A stretch of DNA of 64,000 nucleotides from the NCBI RefSeq assembly GCF_963675165.1, contig NC_087381.1, positions 4,775,378 to 4,839,377 of the forward strand, in the 5' to 3' direction. Of this stretch, positions 1 to 14,136 are shown one piece after another. The first letter of the stretch is position 1. Every line of letters begins with the position of its first letter. Under the pieces are notes generated by a model. That model saw nothing but the letters and a program-made list of their open reading frames with translations. It was not told the origin of the DNA and searched no databases. The position numbers and the translations under genes were made by a program. This stretch comes from Halichondria panicea. Taxonomy: Eukaryota > Porifera > Demospongiae > Suberitida > Halichondriidae.

Positions 1-375
1 AGCCTTTTCAGAAGAGTGCGTAGCAAAACTTGTTCACCGAGTGTTGCTATACTCTAATTAGTACTTATAGCTCTGCACTATAACGCTAGCTATTGGTAGC
101 TGCAAGAGTGAGAAGAGAGCTCCAAGGCTCTGCTGACTTGCAGCCATTAATTTTAGACTTGAACTTTTGGCATAGATAATTTTTAACAACAGTCATCGTC
201 AATCATTATACTCACTCTTTGTGATTCTGGATTCTTCATGCAGCAAGCCAACTGTTTAATAATCGTGATCAATGTGTGTATAAAAGCTAGCTATATATTA
301 TTATTAGTAGGTTATGTAGCTTTGGCACCTCCACCGAGGCATCAGCACCCACAGTGCTTTCATTATCTAAGCACA
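1..375 (+). repeat. Arm of a dispersed repeat (TGCCTCGG family)
   Basis: This is one arm of a repeat family seen at least eight times in the window on both strands. Landmarks are a segment starting AGCCTTTTCAGAAGAGTGCG, a stretch around a GGCAGCAAGCC-like motif, and a segment CACCTCCACCGAGGCATCAG followed by a TTTCATTA end. It is almost identical to 60959-61330, with only scattered single-base differences. A 61-aa open frame at 238-423 lies entirely in the repeat and has no protein signature. Confidence 0.8.
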
Positions 376-415
376 ACCCAATATATATATAATTATACTT
401 ACAAAAACGTGAAAA

Positions 416-561
416 ATTGCTAGGATTGGCCGGGGGGAAACACCAAAGAAACAAAAAAGCGGTCATTTGCCAACAGTATACAGCTCCATTCCGTTAAAAC
501 GTCATTAAAATTTTTTCGCTAGTTGTTTTTTTGTGGTTTTCCCGGCCAATCGTAGCATTGC
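416..561. repeat. Short palindromic MITE
   Basis: The ends are inverted copies of a sequence containing GATTGGCCGGG. The left end is near 416-440 and the right near 535-561. A near-identical copy lies at about 63466-63612, and weaker relatives of one end appear near 1790 and 45350. It has no coding capacity. Confidence 0.6.
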
Positions 562-602
562 ATGGGGATGTTCATTTAACTATACATGCCGCATATAATT
601 AG

Positions 603-1354
603 TACCGTATACCCTTGCGAAAATAAGCCCATCTTGAATAAATGCTCATCCCCTCTTTTACTTCGAAGTTCTTGCACAAGGGTATTTTGACACGATTATA
701 TGCCCACCCAGAATGAAGAGTTTGAGCATGTGCACAGTAGCTAAATGCCACATGTTCATCTATTATGAAGAAAGAAAAATTTTAGTTTAGACTATAAATT
801 ATACTCCTTGCTGGACCAAGATCAGACATATAACTTTCTCTGTGCATGTGGATCTGTTTGCCCTTGAAGATGTATATATGCATACAGGGAACAACTATAG
901 CAGAGAATGCATGGGAACAATTAACACAAAGCTGAGAATCACCCAGGCCAATTTTGCAGGTTATACCTTGCCTTGGTTTGCTGAAACAAAGTACCTGATA
1001 GCTCTGCATGTAGGAGTATGACCTACAACTTTGTCCATCCTTCGGGAAATTCCTGCTGCTACATCTGACAAGCAACGAATAGAGTCAGTTTATCCACTTC
1101 TTCATGTTCATTCTTATCATGCTTTAATCATATATACTCGTGCATGCTATAACATTGTTGTTGTCAATGAAATGTTCATGCTGAAATTAAATTGATAAAG
1201 AATTGTCATAGAGCTAAGTATAGCCTCGACTTGAGGCCGCGGGTGGGTGTATATTCGAATGACAATTCGCTGTTCGCGATTAAACGCCCAGTCCCCTAAT
1301 AAGCCTAACTTCTTGCAGAAAAAGGTGGGCGTATTTTCGCGAGGGTGGGGTATA
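603..1354. mobile_element. Non-autonomous TIR element, family with CTCGCGAAAATA ends
   Basis: The termini are inverted: the left end reads TACCGTATACCCTTGCGAAA and the right end reads TTTTCGCGAGGGTGGGGTA. A second copy spans 47961-53824, where it is interrupted by other elements, and a third starts at 63651 and runs off the window. Open frames inside (782-1075 and 1147-1359, minus) have no recognisable domain, so I treat them as chance. Confidence 0.6.
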
Positions 1355-1558
1355 TACATGCATTTGACAATATTTGTGGGACATAATGATCATTGACCGT
1401 GCATTTTGTGCAAAGTATACATGCAATTATGAGTTTTAGGCATAATTATAATTATATACACATCCATAATAAAAATAAATACATGTAATTGTTGACATGC
1501 ATATGGAAGACTCACAGTCTATCATCTCTTCAATTATTTTAGAGAGGCGCTAATACTA

Positions 1559-1695
1559 CACTATAAAAAATGATGTGTGGTTTCACGTAAGTGCGTGACT
1601 ATATATCTATAGGAAAAACGCAGAAAAAAACACACATTTGCCACAATAGTCACGCACTATGCGTGAAAACTATGCACACATCATATTTTACAGTG
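1559..1695. repeat. Palindromic MITE with CACTRTAAAA ends
   Basis: The left end CACTATAAAAAATGATGTG and the right end TTTTACAGTG are inverted copies with arms of about 45 bp. The arms include the inverted pair GTGCGTGACTA / TAGTCACGCAC. The element is 137 bp long. No clear target duplication was found. Confidence 0.6.
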
Positions 1696-3132
1696 ATAGC
1701 TATACATGCATATATGAATGACGTTGTAACGGATTGGAGCTATGCTGTGTCATCTGCTTTCTTGCATGTTGTTTCTATGCTTTTGGTGTTTTCCCCCGGC
1801 CATTCCCAGCACTTTTTCACATTGCAAATGTTTTTGTGGGTCTTGTTCCCATGCTTTTTGGGGGTCAGATTGTTGAATAGAGAGTTGTTAGAGTTAGTGG
1901 GCACCGGTATAGCATGCCTTCGTAAGTTTGCAGTTATTCAGGTGTTATAGTGCATGATGTTTAAAGGACCAGATACTATTTATCAAATCAACCATGCAGG
2001 CATGACTGCTATATTATCTTCTCATTCTTGTTTATATTAGTCATTATAATAATTAGATCTATGTCTTTATTTTATGTGTCATAATTTATATACAGTTATC
2101 TAGTAATTCACATGTACATATTATTATAACGATACTAGATGAGAATCTCTATAGACAATAGCTAAGTAACTGAGTGCAACAGAGGAGAATCTAGGAAGAC
2201 AGAGTAGATCTAGTAAGACGATAACTTAGAAGAACCTATGAGAATTGGGAATACAATAACTTGAAAGACAGAGTTGTCTAAGTAGCTGCATGAGGTTCAT
2301 CTGTAGTCACAATGTGTTTCTCGAGAACTAGCCACTCTCTTTGAGCAATGATGCATGATTCGAGGCCAACCCTGAGTCTTAAAAGAGTCACATAAAGATG
2401 GCGGAATTTTCTAGGTAGCAGAAATCGAGCCTGAGAGGTATATAATGTGCCTCGTGAAAGCGATCGCAAATCTGAGAAAAATGCCCATGGCCAACACTGC
2501 ATGTATATAGTGGTTTGGAAACTGATTGCAAAATATCATGAAGATGTTTGTACAAGGAGGAAAATCTTCTCAAGAACCTTACTTATTACTTACCCATGCA
2601 TGCACTTGGTCAGTCACTCATTTGCAGTAAAGTGCGATAATAGTGCACTTTTAAAGAAATGTGAACGTTTTTTGAATATCACAACATATGATCATACAAA
2701 ACACTCTATAGAAACTAGCTGTATATACAGTCAGTTTCAGATGTGATCCTTCCCTGCAGAGATATAACAGTTTAAACATAATTATATAGGAAATACGTTA
2801 AAAGTACTACAAGAGTAGTGCCTGATCCTAGTTAAAGCTATATACTGGCTAACCGCTTTTAATTAACAATATAAAGCTAGACCTTAATCTGTCTGTGGTT
2901 GAGTATTCAGTTATGACCGTTATAATTATGACCATCATAATTGTACCATGTTACTGTATGGACATGTACAATGTAAATGCAATTGAATGTTCATAACTTA
3001 GTGCCTCTGCTCTCGTAGTAGTCTAGTGTATTTTAACAAAAAGCTCGATTGTGCAATTGGACAAGAATGCATGGGCAATACATGTACCACATTCCAAGGA
3101 GGTTCGGGGAGTTCTTATACATGCATTATACC
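1696..3132. other. No gene recognised; probable intron or intergenic DNA
   Basis: This AT-rich stretch has several open frames of 60-120 codons, but none carries a recognisable motif or convincing exon signals. It precedes a Rab-like exon and may be its upstream intron. A fragment near 1790-1850 resembles one end of the 416-561 MITE. Confidence 0.4.
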
Positions 3133-3448
3133 AAGAGTTCATTATAGGAAGAGTATACGCAACTCCAATAGACTGTACACAAAAACATTCCTCCAATCTT
3201 AGTCACAGATACTGGGTGTTGTAACCCCAACTAGCAGGAAAGGCAATTAGTAACTATGTTTTCATTGCCTTTCCTACTGGCAGTTGTAAATGAATAACAT
3301 TAGTGATAATTTTATCACAATCATCACTATGTTATTCATTGCAAATTTGATTTCACAGTTTATACAACAGCATGTGGTTGCTACATAAGGTTGGAGAAAC
3401 GCCCCTATGGTTTTAAGTGAAGTTGCGTACTCTTCCTAATGAACTCTT
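3133..3448. repeat. MITE in the intron before the Rab-like exon
   Basis: The inverted ends are AAGAGTTCATTATAGGAAGA on the left and its near-complement, ending GAACTCTT, on the right. Internal inverted pairs (for example GGAAAGGCAAT near 3238 and ATTGCCTTTCC near 3266) make it fold back on itself. It has no coding capacity. Confidence 0.55.
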
Positions 3449-3504
3449 GATTATACTGATTATACAAACATGACATAATATTGACAATATTGTTCCCTCT
3501 GCAG

Positions 3505-3588
3505 AAAAGAACGGACTGCTCTTCATGGAGACCTCAGCTTTCGACTCAACCAACGTAGAGGATGCCTTCCAGAATATGCTAACATTGG
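3505..3588 (+). CDS. Rab11-like GTPase, exon carrying the G5 (ETSA) motif; rest of this gene copy not in view
   Basis: The exon is bounded by a pyrimidine-rich acceptor ending CTGCAG and a donor GTAATG. Read in phase 1 it encodes [17 protein letters not shown], followed by VEDAFQNML. This is the guanine-binding ETSA motif and the start of the last helix in Rab11 proteins. The first two bases complete a codon started upstream, matching the phase at the end of the Rab exon 53880-54073. No exon for the variable tail and prenylated cysteines is visible downstream. Exons 1-4 of this copy must lie upstream of the window, or the exon has been displaced. It could be the 3' part of a duplicated Rab11-like gene, or an exon of a fusion with the downstream ankyrin gene. 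Confidence 0.8.
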
Positions 3589-3730
3589 GTAATGAAATTC
3601 AGATATACAATTATTGTGAAATATGACTATAGTATATTATATCAGGGTTTAATCTAGGATTAAATATTTGAGGGGGGGGGAGGTTTGAAGATGAAACCCT
3701 GTATATAATGTACAGTCATGTGCATTATTA

Positions 3731-6602
<2,872 letters not shown>

Positions 6603-7090
6603 TAACTATAGTATACAAGGCTAAGTATGTACTACTAACATATAGAAGGTTGATTGCCTCACATGAGATCAACTCCCATGAGATCAACTTTGCATGAGGT
6701 CAACTCTCAGTAGGTCAACTCTCATAGAATCAACTTTTCAAATGATCAAATTCATAGGATCAACTCAATTACAAGAATCAAATATAAAAGAATTTATTTA
6801 TACAAAAGTGAAAAAGAAAAAAAAGAGATGCTCTTAATGGCTGATAAATATACGCCATGCCTCCTGTGTTAAATTGGTCAAACAGTGTCTTTTCCTTCTC
6901 TTTAATTCTGCGTCTCTGTAGCCGAGAAGTTTCAAAAATGTAACTCTGAATCTTCGCTTTGGTCACTGCCTCCTCTCTCTGCATGTCCATTTAAATTAAA
7001 GATGTTTGGGTGAGGGTTGCTAATGACTTTTTTCATCCCTATAGAATGCCATCCCTCAACATGGTTTTTGCATGGTTCTAGGTTGATGCT

Positions 7091-7490
7091 TGTTGGCATG
7101 TGTACTGGCGTGATTGTTCATGATTTATCCTGTTCTATCCTGTTTTATCCTGATGTACTATTTATCATGTGTCATACCATACATTTACGCTGTTGTGTAA
7201 TTCACAGTTTTTCTTTTGGTTGTTTATTCACACATTGATCATGCATCCTTGTTTCTGGATCATTCTAGAATTATTCTCGATCACCCCCTGGGACCTGACT
7301 CTTATAAATAGTTGTCCATCCATTACCTTTTTAGTCGTTGGTTTTTGAGTTGCTGTCTTTGTATAGTTTGCTGGTATTATTCCCTTATTGTGAATTTACT
7401 AGATCTTTATGAAATATAAAAATGTCTATTGGCAGTCAATCTCAACAATAGTAATAGTCTAGTCTGTATGGTTGCATGAAGAATCCAACC
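7091..7490 (+). repeat. 5' LTR of the BEL/Pao element
   Basis: The LTR starts TGTTGGCATGTG and ends near ATCCAAC. It differs from the 3' LTR mainly by two short insertions (about 17 bp near 7231 and about 10 bp near 7375) and a few single-base changes. A TATAAATAG box near 7302 could be the promoter. Confidence 0.92.
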
Positions 7491-7554
7491 GGATACGCAG
7501 AGAATCAAGCTGTTTATCACTGGTTCTTCGTTGAAATCTTCTCTATTCGACTCG

Positions 7555-7835
7555 ACCAGCTGCAATCCACTGCACAAGGGGTGCTCGTCTGTCTAACTGC
7601 ACAAAGGTGCACCGATTTGTTTTGATTTGTTTGACTAACACAAAGGTGTAATCCACTACACAAAGGTGTTCATCTATCGACTGCACAAGGGTGCATTGAT
7701 TTGTTCGACTAACACAGAGGTGTAATCCACTACACAAAGGTGTTCATCTATATCGACTGCACAAGGGTGCATTGATTTGTTCGACTAGTACACAGGTGCA
7801 AATTCACTGCACAAAGGTGCTCATTTGTCTAGGTG
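7555..7835 (+). repeat. Minisatellite in the retrotransposon leader
   Basis: About 3.5 copies of a roughly 75-bp unit built on ACTGCACAAAGGTG, CATCTATCGACTG and GATTTGTTCGACTA lie between the 5' LTR and the gag start. The sequence is untranslated leader, so the repeats may affect packaging or expression, though that is inference. Confidence 0.75.
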
Positions 7836-7905
7836 TGCACTACGTTGATACGAACAGTGATACAAACTCATTCTCAAACTCAAACCACACCAGCCTTTCA
7901 CTGCA

Positions 7906-9377
7906 ATGGCTGACTTACCAACCCTTCGACGAAGAAGAGGAGTAACAAAATCGTCCATAACTAAGCTTGGAAACAAGACCAATGATTTGGAGGCAGCAGA
8001 ACACGATCATATTGTTGTGAGCCATGCTGCACAACTTTTGAAAAGGCTAGAGACCTACGATGCTGACTACAGAAGTCATCACATGGCCATTATTGATGCC
8101 TTGGAAAGTGACGAAGCTACAGTACCTGAACAAGAAGAACTGGACCGTCACGATGAAGATGTAACTGACTTGACTATTAGGCTACAAGTGCTGTCAGCGG
8201 CACCAATCTCGACTGTCACTGATGGACGTACTTTCGCTCTACGCCAGTTGGCACAACTGCAGGCAAAACTCACTGCCATAGGAGACGATATCTCTACGCA
8301 CTCGCTGCCGACCCAAATGACGTACCGTTGGTGCACCTCTACCAAGAACAACTCATGGAATTCAAGCGAGAACTATTTGACATTCGCAACAACGTGATAT
8401 CGATCACCGTGGATGACTCTGACCCCCTAAATGATACTATCAAGAGGCAGGAGAAATTGATATTCGACATGTCTGTCACCATGAAGAGGCTTCTCTACAG
8501 CCCTAGTACCGAAGCTCTCGTCCCTACCACACCAGAAACTCCGACTCGTGGAGTCAATCTTCCCAAAATTGAAATAGCTACATTCAATGGTGACCTGCTC
8601 AGTTGGCAAACATTCTGGGAACAGTTTGATGTGTCCATACACAGCCGCAGGGACGTTAGCAATGCTGAGAAACTGGCCTATCTTCGCCATTCCCTGAAGG
8701 ATGGATCTGCAAAGGCAGTCATAGAAGGATTGTCGCAATCGGGTGATCAGTACTTGGAAGCAATTGCATCGCTCAAGGCGAGATACGACCGACCAAGGCT
8801 AATTCATCAAACCCACGTCCAGAAGATATGTGAAGCCCCAAGTCTTAAAGATGGTTCTGGCAAAGAATTGAGACGTCTTCACGATACCGTTCAACAACAC
8901 CTGCGCGCCCTCAAGGCGATGGACCAAGATCCCTCTGGAGCCTTCATCACATCCATGATGGAACTAAAGCTCGATCAAACTACCATGTTTGAATGGCAAA
9001 AGACTAGCCAAGCCATAAAAAGCGTACCTCATTACCAGGCTATATTGGAATTTCTCAACCTCCGTGCCCAAGCTGCAGAGACCTGCTCTACCCAAGAAAG
9101 AAAACATGTTCGAAATGACTCAAGAAAACCACCCAGATTGATTCCATCTCATATCGGACATGTGTCTGAGGTGAATGCTACTGTTTGTGTCGTGTGCAAG
9201 ACTGAGAAACATCCTCTATACACTTGCCCCAAGTTCAAGAACCTACCCCATGACAAAATGCTGCTAACTATCCGTTCCAACAACTTATGCCTGAACTGCT
9301 TCAGAACACCTTTTACACCGATGAATACTTGTGCAGTTTCTTTCCATGAGAAACTGCACAAGTATTCATCGGTGTAA
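7906..9377 (+). pseudogene. BEL/Pao gag (DUF1759) with zinc knuckle, frameshifted
   Basis: The first frame starts MADLPTLRRRRGVTK and runs to 8397. The protein then continues in a second frame from about 8328, so a frameshift lies near 8300-8330. The second frame shows the DUF1759 signature (IATFNGDLLSWQTFWEQF, KAVIEGL) and ends in Cys-rich knuckles (VCVVCKTEKHPLYTC, NLCLNCF). The C-terminus is interrupted by a 36-bp inverted duplication, after which the protein resumes in a third frame (9331 onward). Gag would form the particle and bind RNA. As it stands no intact gag is encoded. Confidence 0.9.
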
Positions 9378-9384
9378 AAGGTGT
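9306..9384. repeat. Perfect 36-bp fold-back palindrome inside gag
   Basis: The arms 9306-9341 and 9349-9384 are perfect inverse copies separated by 7 bases. The right arm encodes expected gag zinc-knuckle residues (CTSIHRCKRCQ). The left arm occupies the place where other coding sequence should be and shifts the frame. Confidence 0.95.
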
Positions 9385-12300
9385 CAAAAAACTCATCATA
9401 CTTTGTTGCACACTGATGCTAAACCTCCTGATGCTAAACCTCCTGACTCACAGTCAACCACCAAGGACCCTCCAACGATCGAGCAATCTCTCACAGCCAG
9501 CATTGTATCTACTAATGTTGGACAGGTTGGATCGGGCTCACATACGCTTTTAATGACCTGCCAAGTGTTAATCCATGCTCCCAATGGTTCTCAGATCAGA
9601 GCACGTGGTCTACTGGACACTGGTTCGTCAACCTCGTTTGTGTCGCAACGATTGGTGCAATCTCTCAACTTACAAAGATCATCGAAGAATCTTGAGATCA
9701 CTGGAATAGCGGGAATATCTCACAACTCCCCACTGCACTCAGTCTCCACTTTCTATATCTCACCGACCGATTCACCAAATGAAAAGATGCCAGTCACTGC
9801 GATAGTGGTCCCAAGGGTCACCTGTGACTTACCAGTGCAACCCACTCCATTTGATTCGAAATGGGAGCACCTATCCGATTTGAACCTCTCTGACCCAGAC
9901 TTTGGCCAACCTGGAAGAATTGATATTTACACTGAGGTGTTACTGCAGGGCCGGCGGAAGGGACCAACTAGATCAATATCCCCTGTAGCATTTGAAACGG
10001 CATTCGGCTGGGTACTTGCTGGAAAGACAGGAAAACTCTCCACTACTCCTAACAAGATCACTAATTACCATGTATCTGTTACCTCTGGCGATGACATCCT
10101 GAGAAAGTTCTGGGAAATAGAAGAAAGCACCAAAACTGGATCAAACTTCTCCCCACAAGAACGCACTGTTGTTCACCATTTTGAAAGAAACCACTCTCGT
10201 AGAGAAACTGGTCGATTTATTGTCCCACTTCCCAAGGATCCACATGCCAAATCGATTGGATAATCCAGAGCACAAGCCGTCCGCAGATTTCTATCCCTAG
10301 AAAGGACCTTACGCTCCAAGGAACAATTCTCACAATTTGCTGCTGTCATGGAAGAATATATGGACCTGAATCATGCTGAAATTGTTCCAGTTGCTGATTT
10401 ACAGAAACAAAATGAAGATGTGTTTTATTTGCCAATGCATGCTGTTCACAAGGAGCACAGTACGACTACGAAGATCAGGGCTGTATTTGACACGTCAGCC
10501 AAGTCTACCACCGGCGTCTCACTGAACGACACACTGTTGGTCGGACCCACCGTACACCCTCCACTGATAGATGTTCTATTACAATTTCGACTACACAAGA
10601 TTGCGATCACAGCTGACGTGAGCAAGATGTACAGGGCTGTTGAACTGACTCAACCCGATCGGGATCTCCACAGATTTGTGTGGCGCAGCAAGCCCGACAA
10701 CACTCTAGTCGATTACAGAATGACGAGAATTACATTTGGTGTCTCTGCTTCTGCTTTTGCAGCTAACATGTCAGTCAAACAAAATGCTATTGATCATGCT
10801 ACTGAGTTTCCACAAGCTGCAAACGTAGTGAACACTTCATTCTACGTCGATGACTGTCTAACAGGTGCTAACTCGATTGAAGAAGCAGTTGAGCTCCAAC
10901 AACAACTACATGGTCTTTTTGCAAAGGGAGAATTCTTACTCAGGAAATGGAATTCTAACAACACCACTGTGTTACAAAACATATCTCCCGAGCTCAGAGA
11001 CAGTCAACCACTACAACTGCTACCCACCAATGATGAATACACCAAGACTCTAGGGATTGAGTGGAGCGCAAAGAAGGATCATTTTCGACTCACTGTTGCC
11101 AAACCACCTCCACTTGAAACACTGACCAAACGAACCCTAGTATCAGACATCGCCAAGACATTTGATGTGCTTGGGTGGTTCTCACCTGCCACCATCAAGG
11201 TGAAGATTCTGCTGCAGAAGGTATGGGAGGAGAGAATAGATTGGGACGATCCAGTTCCAATGCATATCAAAGACATCTGGTCGAAATGGCGGACCGAATT
11301 GCCCAAACTATCTCACAAGCTCATTTCCCGTTGCCACTTCGACACAGACACAGAAATTGTATCCACCCAGCTCCATGGTTTTTCAGATGCCTCAGAGTCA
11401 GCCTATTCTGCTGTTGTATATCTTCGTCTCACAGATACTTCTGGTCTCCATCAAATCTCTCTGGTAATATCCAAGACAAAGGTAGCGCCGATCAAGCGTC
11501 TCTCAATTCCAAGGCTCGAACTTTGTGGTGCACATCTACTTTCTCAATTGCTACACCACGTCAAACGAGTACTCTGCATACCATTGTCTAACATACATGC
11601 CTGGACAGACAGCACAGTAGTGCTGAATTGGCTGGACGGCAGTCCTAAGCGTTTTAAGAATTATGTGGGCAACAGGATCTCAGCCATCCTTGACTTGATG
11701 CCACCAGACAAATGGAAACACGTTAATGGACTCCAGAATCCTGCTGACTGTGCATCCAGGGGCCTCTACCCCTCTGAATTGCTAGATCACCCTCTCTGGT
11801 GGAGCGGTCCTGACTGGCTCAAGCAAGACCAAACCAATTGGCCAACACTTACTCCCAACAACCATGATGATGAAGGAACAGAGATTTCATTAGTGGTCAT
11901 ACAAACATTCCCCCAACCTGTGATTCCAGTCGATCGGTTTTCAAAACTCAACCAACTCAAGCGTGTCACCTGTTGGATCATTCGCTTTATCAAAAATAGC
12001 AGATTCAAGGATCATTCCAAGAGAATTCTTACACCTCTGACCATGTCAGAGCTCCAAGAAGCAGAAAACTATTGGATTAAGATTATCCAAGCGGCTCATT
12101 TCAAGACGGAAATTGAGCACATACTCAGCAAGCAACCACTATCTAAGTCTAATTCACTCCTCACACTGAACCCAATTGTTGATAATTACAATCTGCTACG
12201 TGTTGGTGGGCGAAGGCAATTATCTGCAACCCCATACCACTCGAAACACTCCACCAGAAATCGCGATATGGTCGTTATCAAAGAAGATTCCCCTCTACTC

Positions 12301-12453
12301 AACGAATGGCCACTGGCTAGAGTGATTGGGGTGAACCGGACACGATGGTTTAGTTCGTGTGGCAACCATCAAGACTTCAAATGGTGTATACAAACGCCCG
12401 ATTAACAAGCTCGCACTCCTACTACCAAGTGAAGAACAACAACATTGAAGATG
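9331..12453 (+). pseudogene. BEL/Pao pol: protease, reverse transcriptase, RNase H; integrase core deleted
   Basis: One frame runs from 9331 to 12405, broken by a single TAA at 10261. The aspartic protease motif LLDTGSSTSFVS is near 9610. The reverse transcriptase has the catalytic YVDD at about 10845. RNase H residues (SDASESAYSAVVYL, WTDSTVVLNWL) are at about 11385-11640. After LLRVGGRRQLSATPYHSKH near 12240 the protein jumps to the C-terminal end typical of BEL integrases (SPLLNEWPLARV), so the zinc-binding and DDE core is missing. The last segment changes frame near 12345 and ends at 12453. The polyprotein is therefore broken in at least three ways. Confidence 0.93.
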
Positions 12454-12516
12454 AACTTATATGCAAGGAAATGTTTTGAAACTATATTTAAGACTATTCG
12501 GTCTTGGCCGGCGGTA

Positions 12517-12893
12517 TGTTGGCATGTGTACTGGCGTGATTGTTCATGATTTATCCTGTTCTATCCTGTTTTATCCTGATGTACTATTTATCATGTGTCA
12601 TACCATACATTTACGCTGTTGTGTAATTCACAGTTTTTCTTTTGGTTGTTTATTCACACTTGTTTCTGGATCATTCTAGAATTATTCTCGATCACCCCCC
12701 TGGGACCTGACTCTTATAAATAGTTGTCCATCCATTACCTTTTTAGTCGTTGGTTTTTGAGTTGCTGTCTTTGTATAGTTTGCTGGCTTATTGTGAATTT
12801 ACTAGATCTATATGAAATATAAAAATGTTTATTGGCAGTCAATCTCAACAATAGTAATAGTCTAGTCTGTATGGTTGCATGAAGAATCCAACA
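12517..12893 (+). repeat. 3' LTR of the BEL/Pao element
   Basis: This 377-bp direct copy of the 5' LTR begins TGTTGGCATG and ends CCAACA. It abuts the ATGCT target duplication at 12894-12898. The polypurine tract would lie just upstream, in the GGCCGGCGGTA region. Confidence 0.93.
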
Positions 12894-13596
12894 ATGCTGA
12901 TTGAAGTAGTTCCAGTGGAAAGTCTTATAGTTCATCAACTCTTGGGATGTTCGGAGCATCCAGTTGGATGGCAAGCTCATGCTCGTTCTTTACAACTACA
13001 CTCAAACCCTCTGAAGTGGCTCTTGCTGGGCAACCACCTTATGTTTTTGCACCTCCAGAATTGATAATTTCCGTCTCTTACTTTTGTATAGATATATACC
13101 CCTCCAATTGAAGGTTCTTTCCTCCTCGGTTTGTCTTGATGAATTGAGCCATCATCATGATGTTGCAAATTAGTGCATAAATTTAGTGGCTACTCAATAT
13201 ACCTGTCAACCTTTGGCACAAACTGGCACATGTACTATATAGTAAAGAAAGGTCAATTAACACAGCTTTAAAAATAGTGAATTTCTGGATTTTAAGATTG
13301 GAGTTGATTTGAGTTGATTTCAGGAGTCGAGTTGACTCCATGAAAAGTTGATTCTATAGAGTTGATCTACTGAAAGTTGACTGCATGCAAAGTTGATCTG
13401 GTATACGTTGGATCTTGTGCATGGGAGTTGATCTCGTGAAAGTCGATCTTGTGTGCACACACCAGAAGGTTCTATTATATCTTAATATATCCTGTTTACG
13501 TTCTAGTGATTTCCTAAATCACATTACCACGTTACCACACAATGCATGAGCACTGTTAAATTTTTTCTAGTGTCTACAATGTGCTTGTATCCACAG

Positions 13597-13695
13597 TTGC
13601 AGTGAAGAAGGCTGGAGACACCATTTTTTCCAGTGTGTGTTCCCGTGGTGACCTGGAGATGATCAAGGCTATCAACAAGCATGTTGATCTAAAGA
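13597..13695 (+). CDS. Ankyrin-like exon, array 1, module a
   Basis: The exon lies between an acceptor ending ATCCACAG and a donor GTAGGT. It has phase 1 at both ends and encodes AVKKAGDTIFSSVCSRGD followed by LEMIKAINKHVDL, a diverged 33-residue ankyrin module. It is the first recognisable exon of the ankyrin-ROC-COR-Death gene, whose start codon is not identified. The near-identical second copy is 19632-19730. Confidence 0.75.
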
Positions 13696-13743
13696 GTAGG
13701 TGTTTATCAGTACTGTTACGTTGTTGATGATGGTCTTCCACAG

Positions 13744-13848
13744 AGCTAGTCAACAAGGCTGGTGACACTCCACTCTCTCTGGCCTGTGCTAATGGCCACT
13801 TGGAGACAGTCAAGTACTTTGTGAATGAGCATCATTATGATCCTAGAA
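13744..13848 (+). CDS. Ankyrin exon, array 1, module b
   Basis: This 105-bp exon has phase 1 at both ends and encodes one ankyrin repeat: VNKAGDTPLSLACANGH then LETVKYFVNEHHYDPR. The TPLSLA and GHLETVKYF motifs are the first-helix TPL and second-helix cores of the ankyrin fold. The short 48-bp intron before it is conserved in the second array. Confidence 0.85.
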
Positions 13849-14031
13849 GTAAGTTATCATTGTACGTATACGTACGTACATGTGCATATTACACATCCTT
13901 GTATATAGCATTCTATATATACATGCATAATAATTGTATGTTGTGGCATCACAATAAAAAGAATAATCTACATTATTATTATTATAGAGTTCAAACTATA
14001 TGAACTAATGCATGCATGTGTGCATGTACAG

Positions 14032-14136
14032 GTACAGTCAACAAGTCTGGTGACACTCCACTCTCTCTTGCCTACAAAGGTGGACACTGGGAAGTGGTCA
14101 AGTATCTCGCCATCACTCATCACTTTGATACAACAA
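14032..14136 (+). CDS. Ankyrin exon, array 1, module c
   Basis: This 105-bp, phase 1-1 exon encodes TVNKSGDTPLSLAYKGGH then WEVVKYLAITHHFDTT, one ankyrin repeat. Its counterpart in array 2 is 20224-20328. It can splice in phase to 19632 or directly to the ROC exon at 21267. Confidence 0.85.

Larger units (their letters stand above)
7091..12893 (+). mobile_element. BEL/Pao LTR retrotransposon, damaged and non-autonomous
   Basis: Two near-identical LTRs (TG...CA type) flank a gag-pol region with the BEL/Pao order of DUF1759 gag, zinc knuckle, aspartic protease, reverse transcriptase, RNase H and integrase remnant. The insertion is bounded by a 5-bp target duplication ATGCT (7086-7090 and 12894-12898). 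The empty site is preserved in the second MULE-like copy near 18930. Frameshifts, a nonsense codon, a fold-back insertion and loss of the integrase core mean it cannot move by itself. The leader between LTR and gag holds a minisatellite. Confidence 0.95.
6652..13463 (-). mobile_element. MULE-like non-autonomous element, copy 1, split by a BEL retrotransposon
   Basis: The element is flanked by an 8-bp direct repeat AGAAGGTT (6644-6651 and 13464-13471). Its ends carry inverted clusters of GATCAACT-type short repeats (6652-6785 against 13284-13463). On the minus strand, 13168-12900 encodes a degenerate domain with YQFWRC and downstream ARATSEGL-like residues in another frame, which resembles a FLYWCH zinc finger of Mutator-like transposons. 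The minus frame 6990-6826 encodes a charged fragment with ETSRLQRRRIKEKEK. No transposase core remains. The 8-bp duplication and FLYWCH-like piece support the MULE assignment only moderately. The intact copy is 18511-19498. Confidence 0.5.

Noticed and set aside
782-1075. 97-codon minus-strand frame repeated at 52446-52715
   Set aside because: The frame is kept only partly between copies, with indels, as expected for non-coding repeat sequence.
3589-3640. Rab tail encoded by read-through after the ETSA exon
   Set aside because: Read-through gives [12 protein letters not shown] and a stop with no Cys-Cys prenylation motif, and a good donor is present at 3589.
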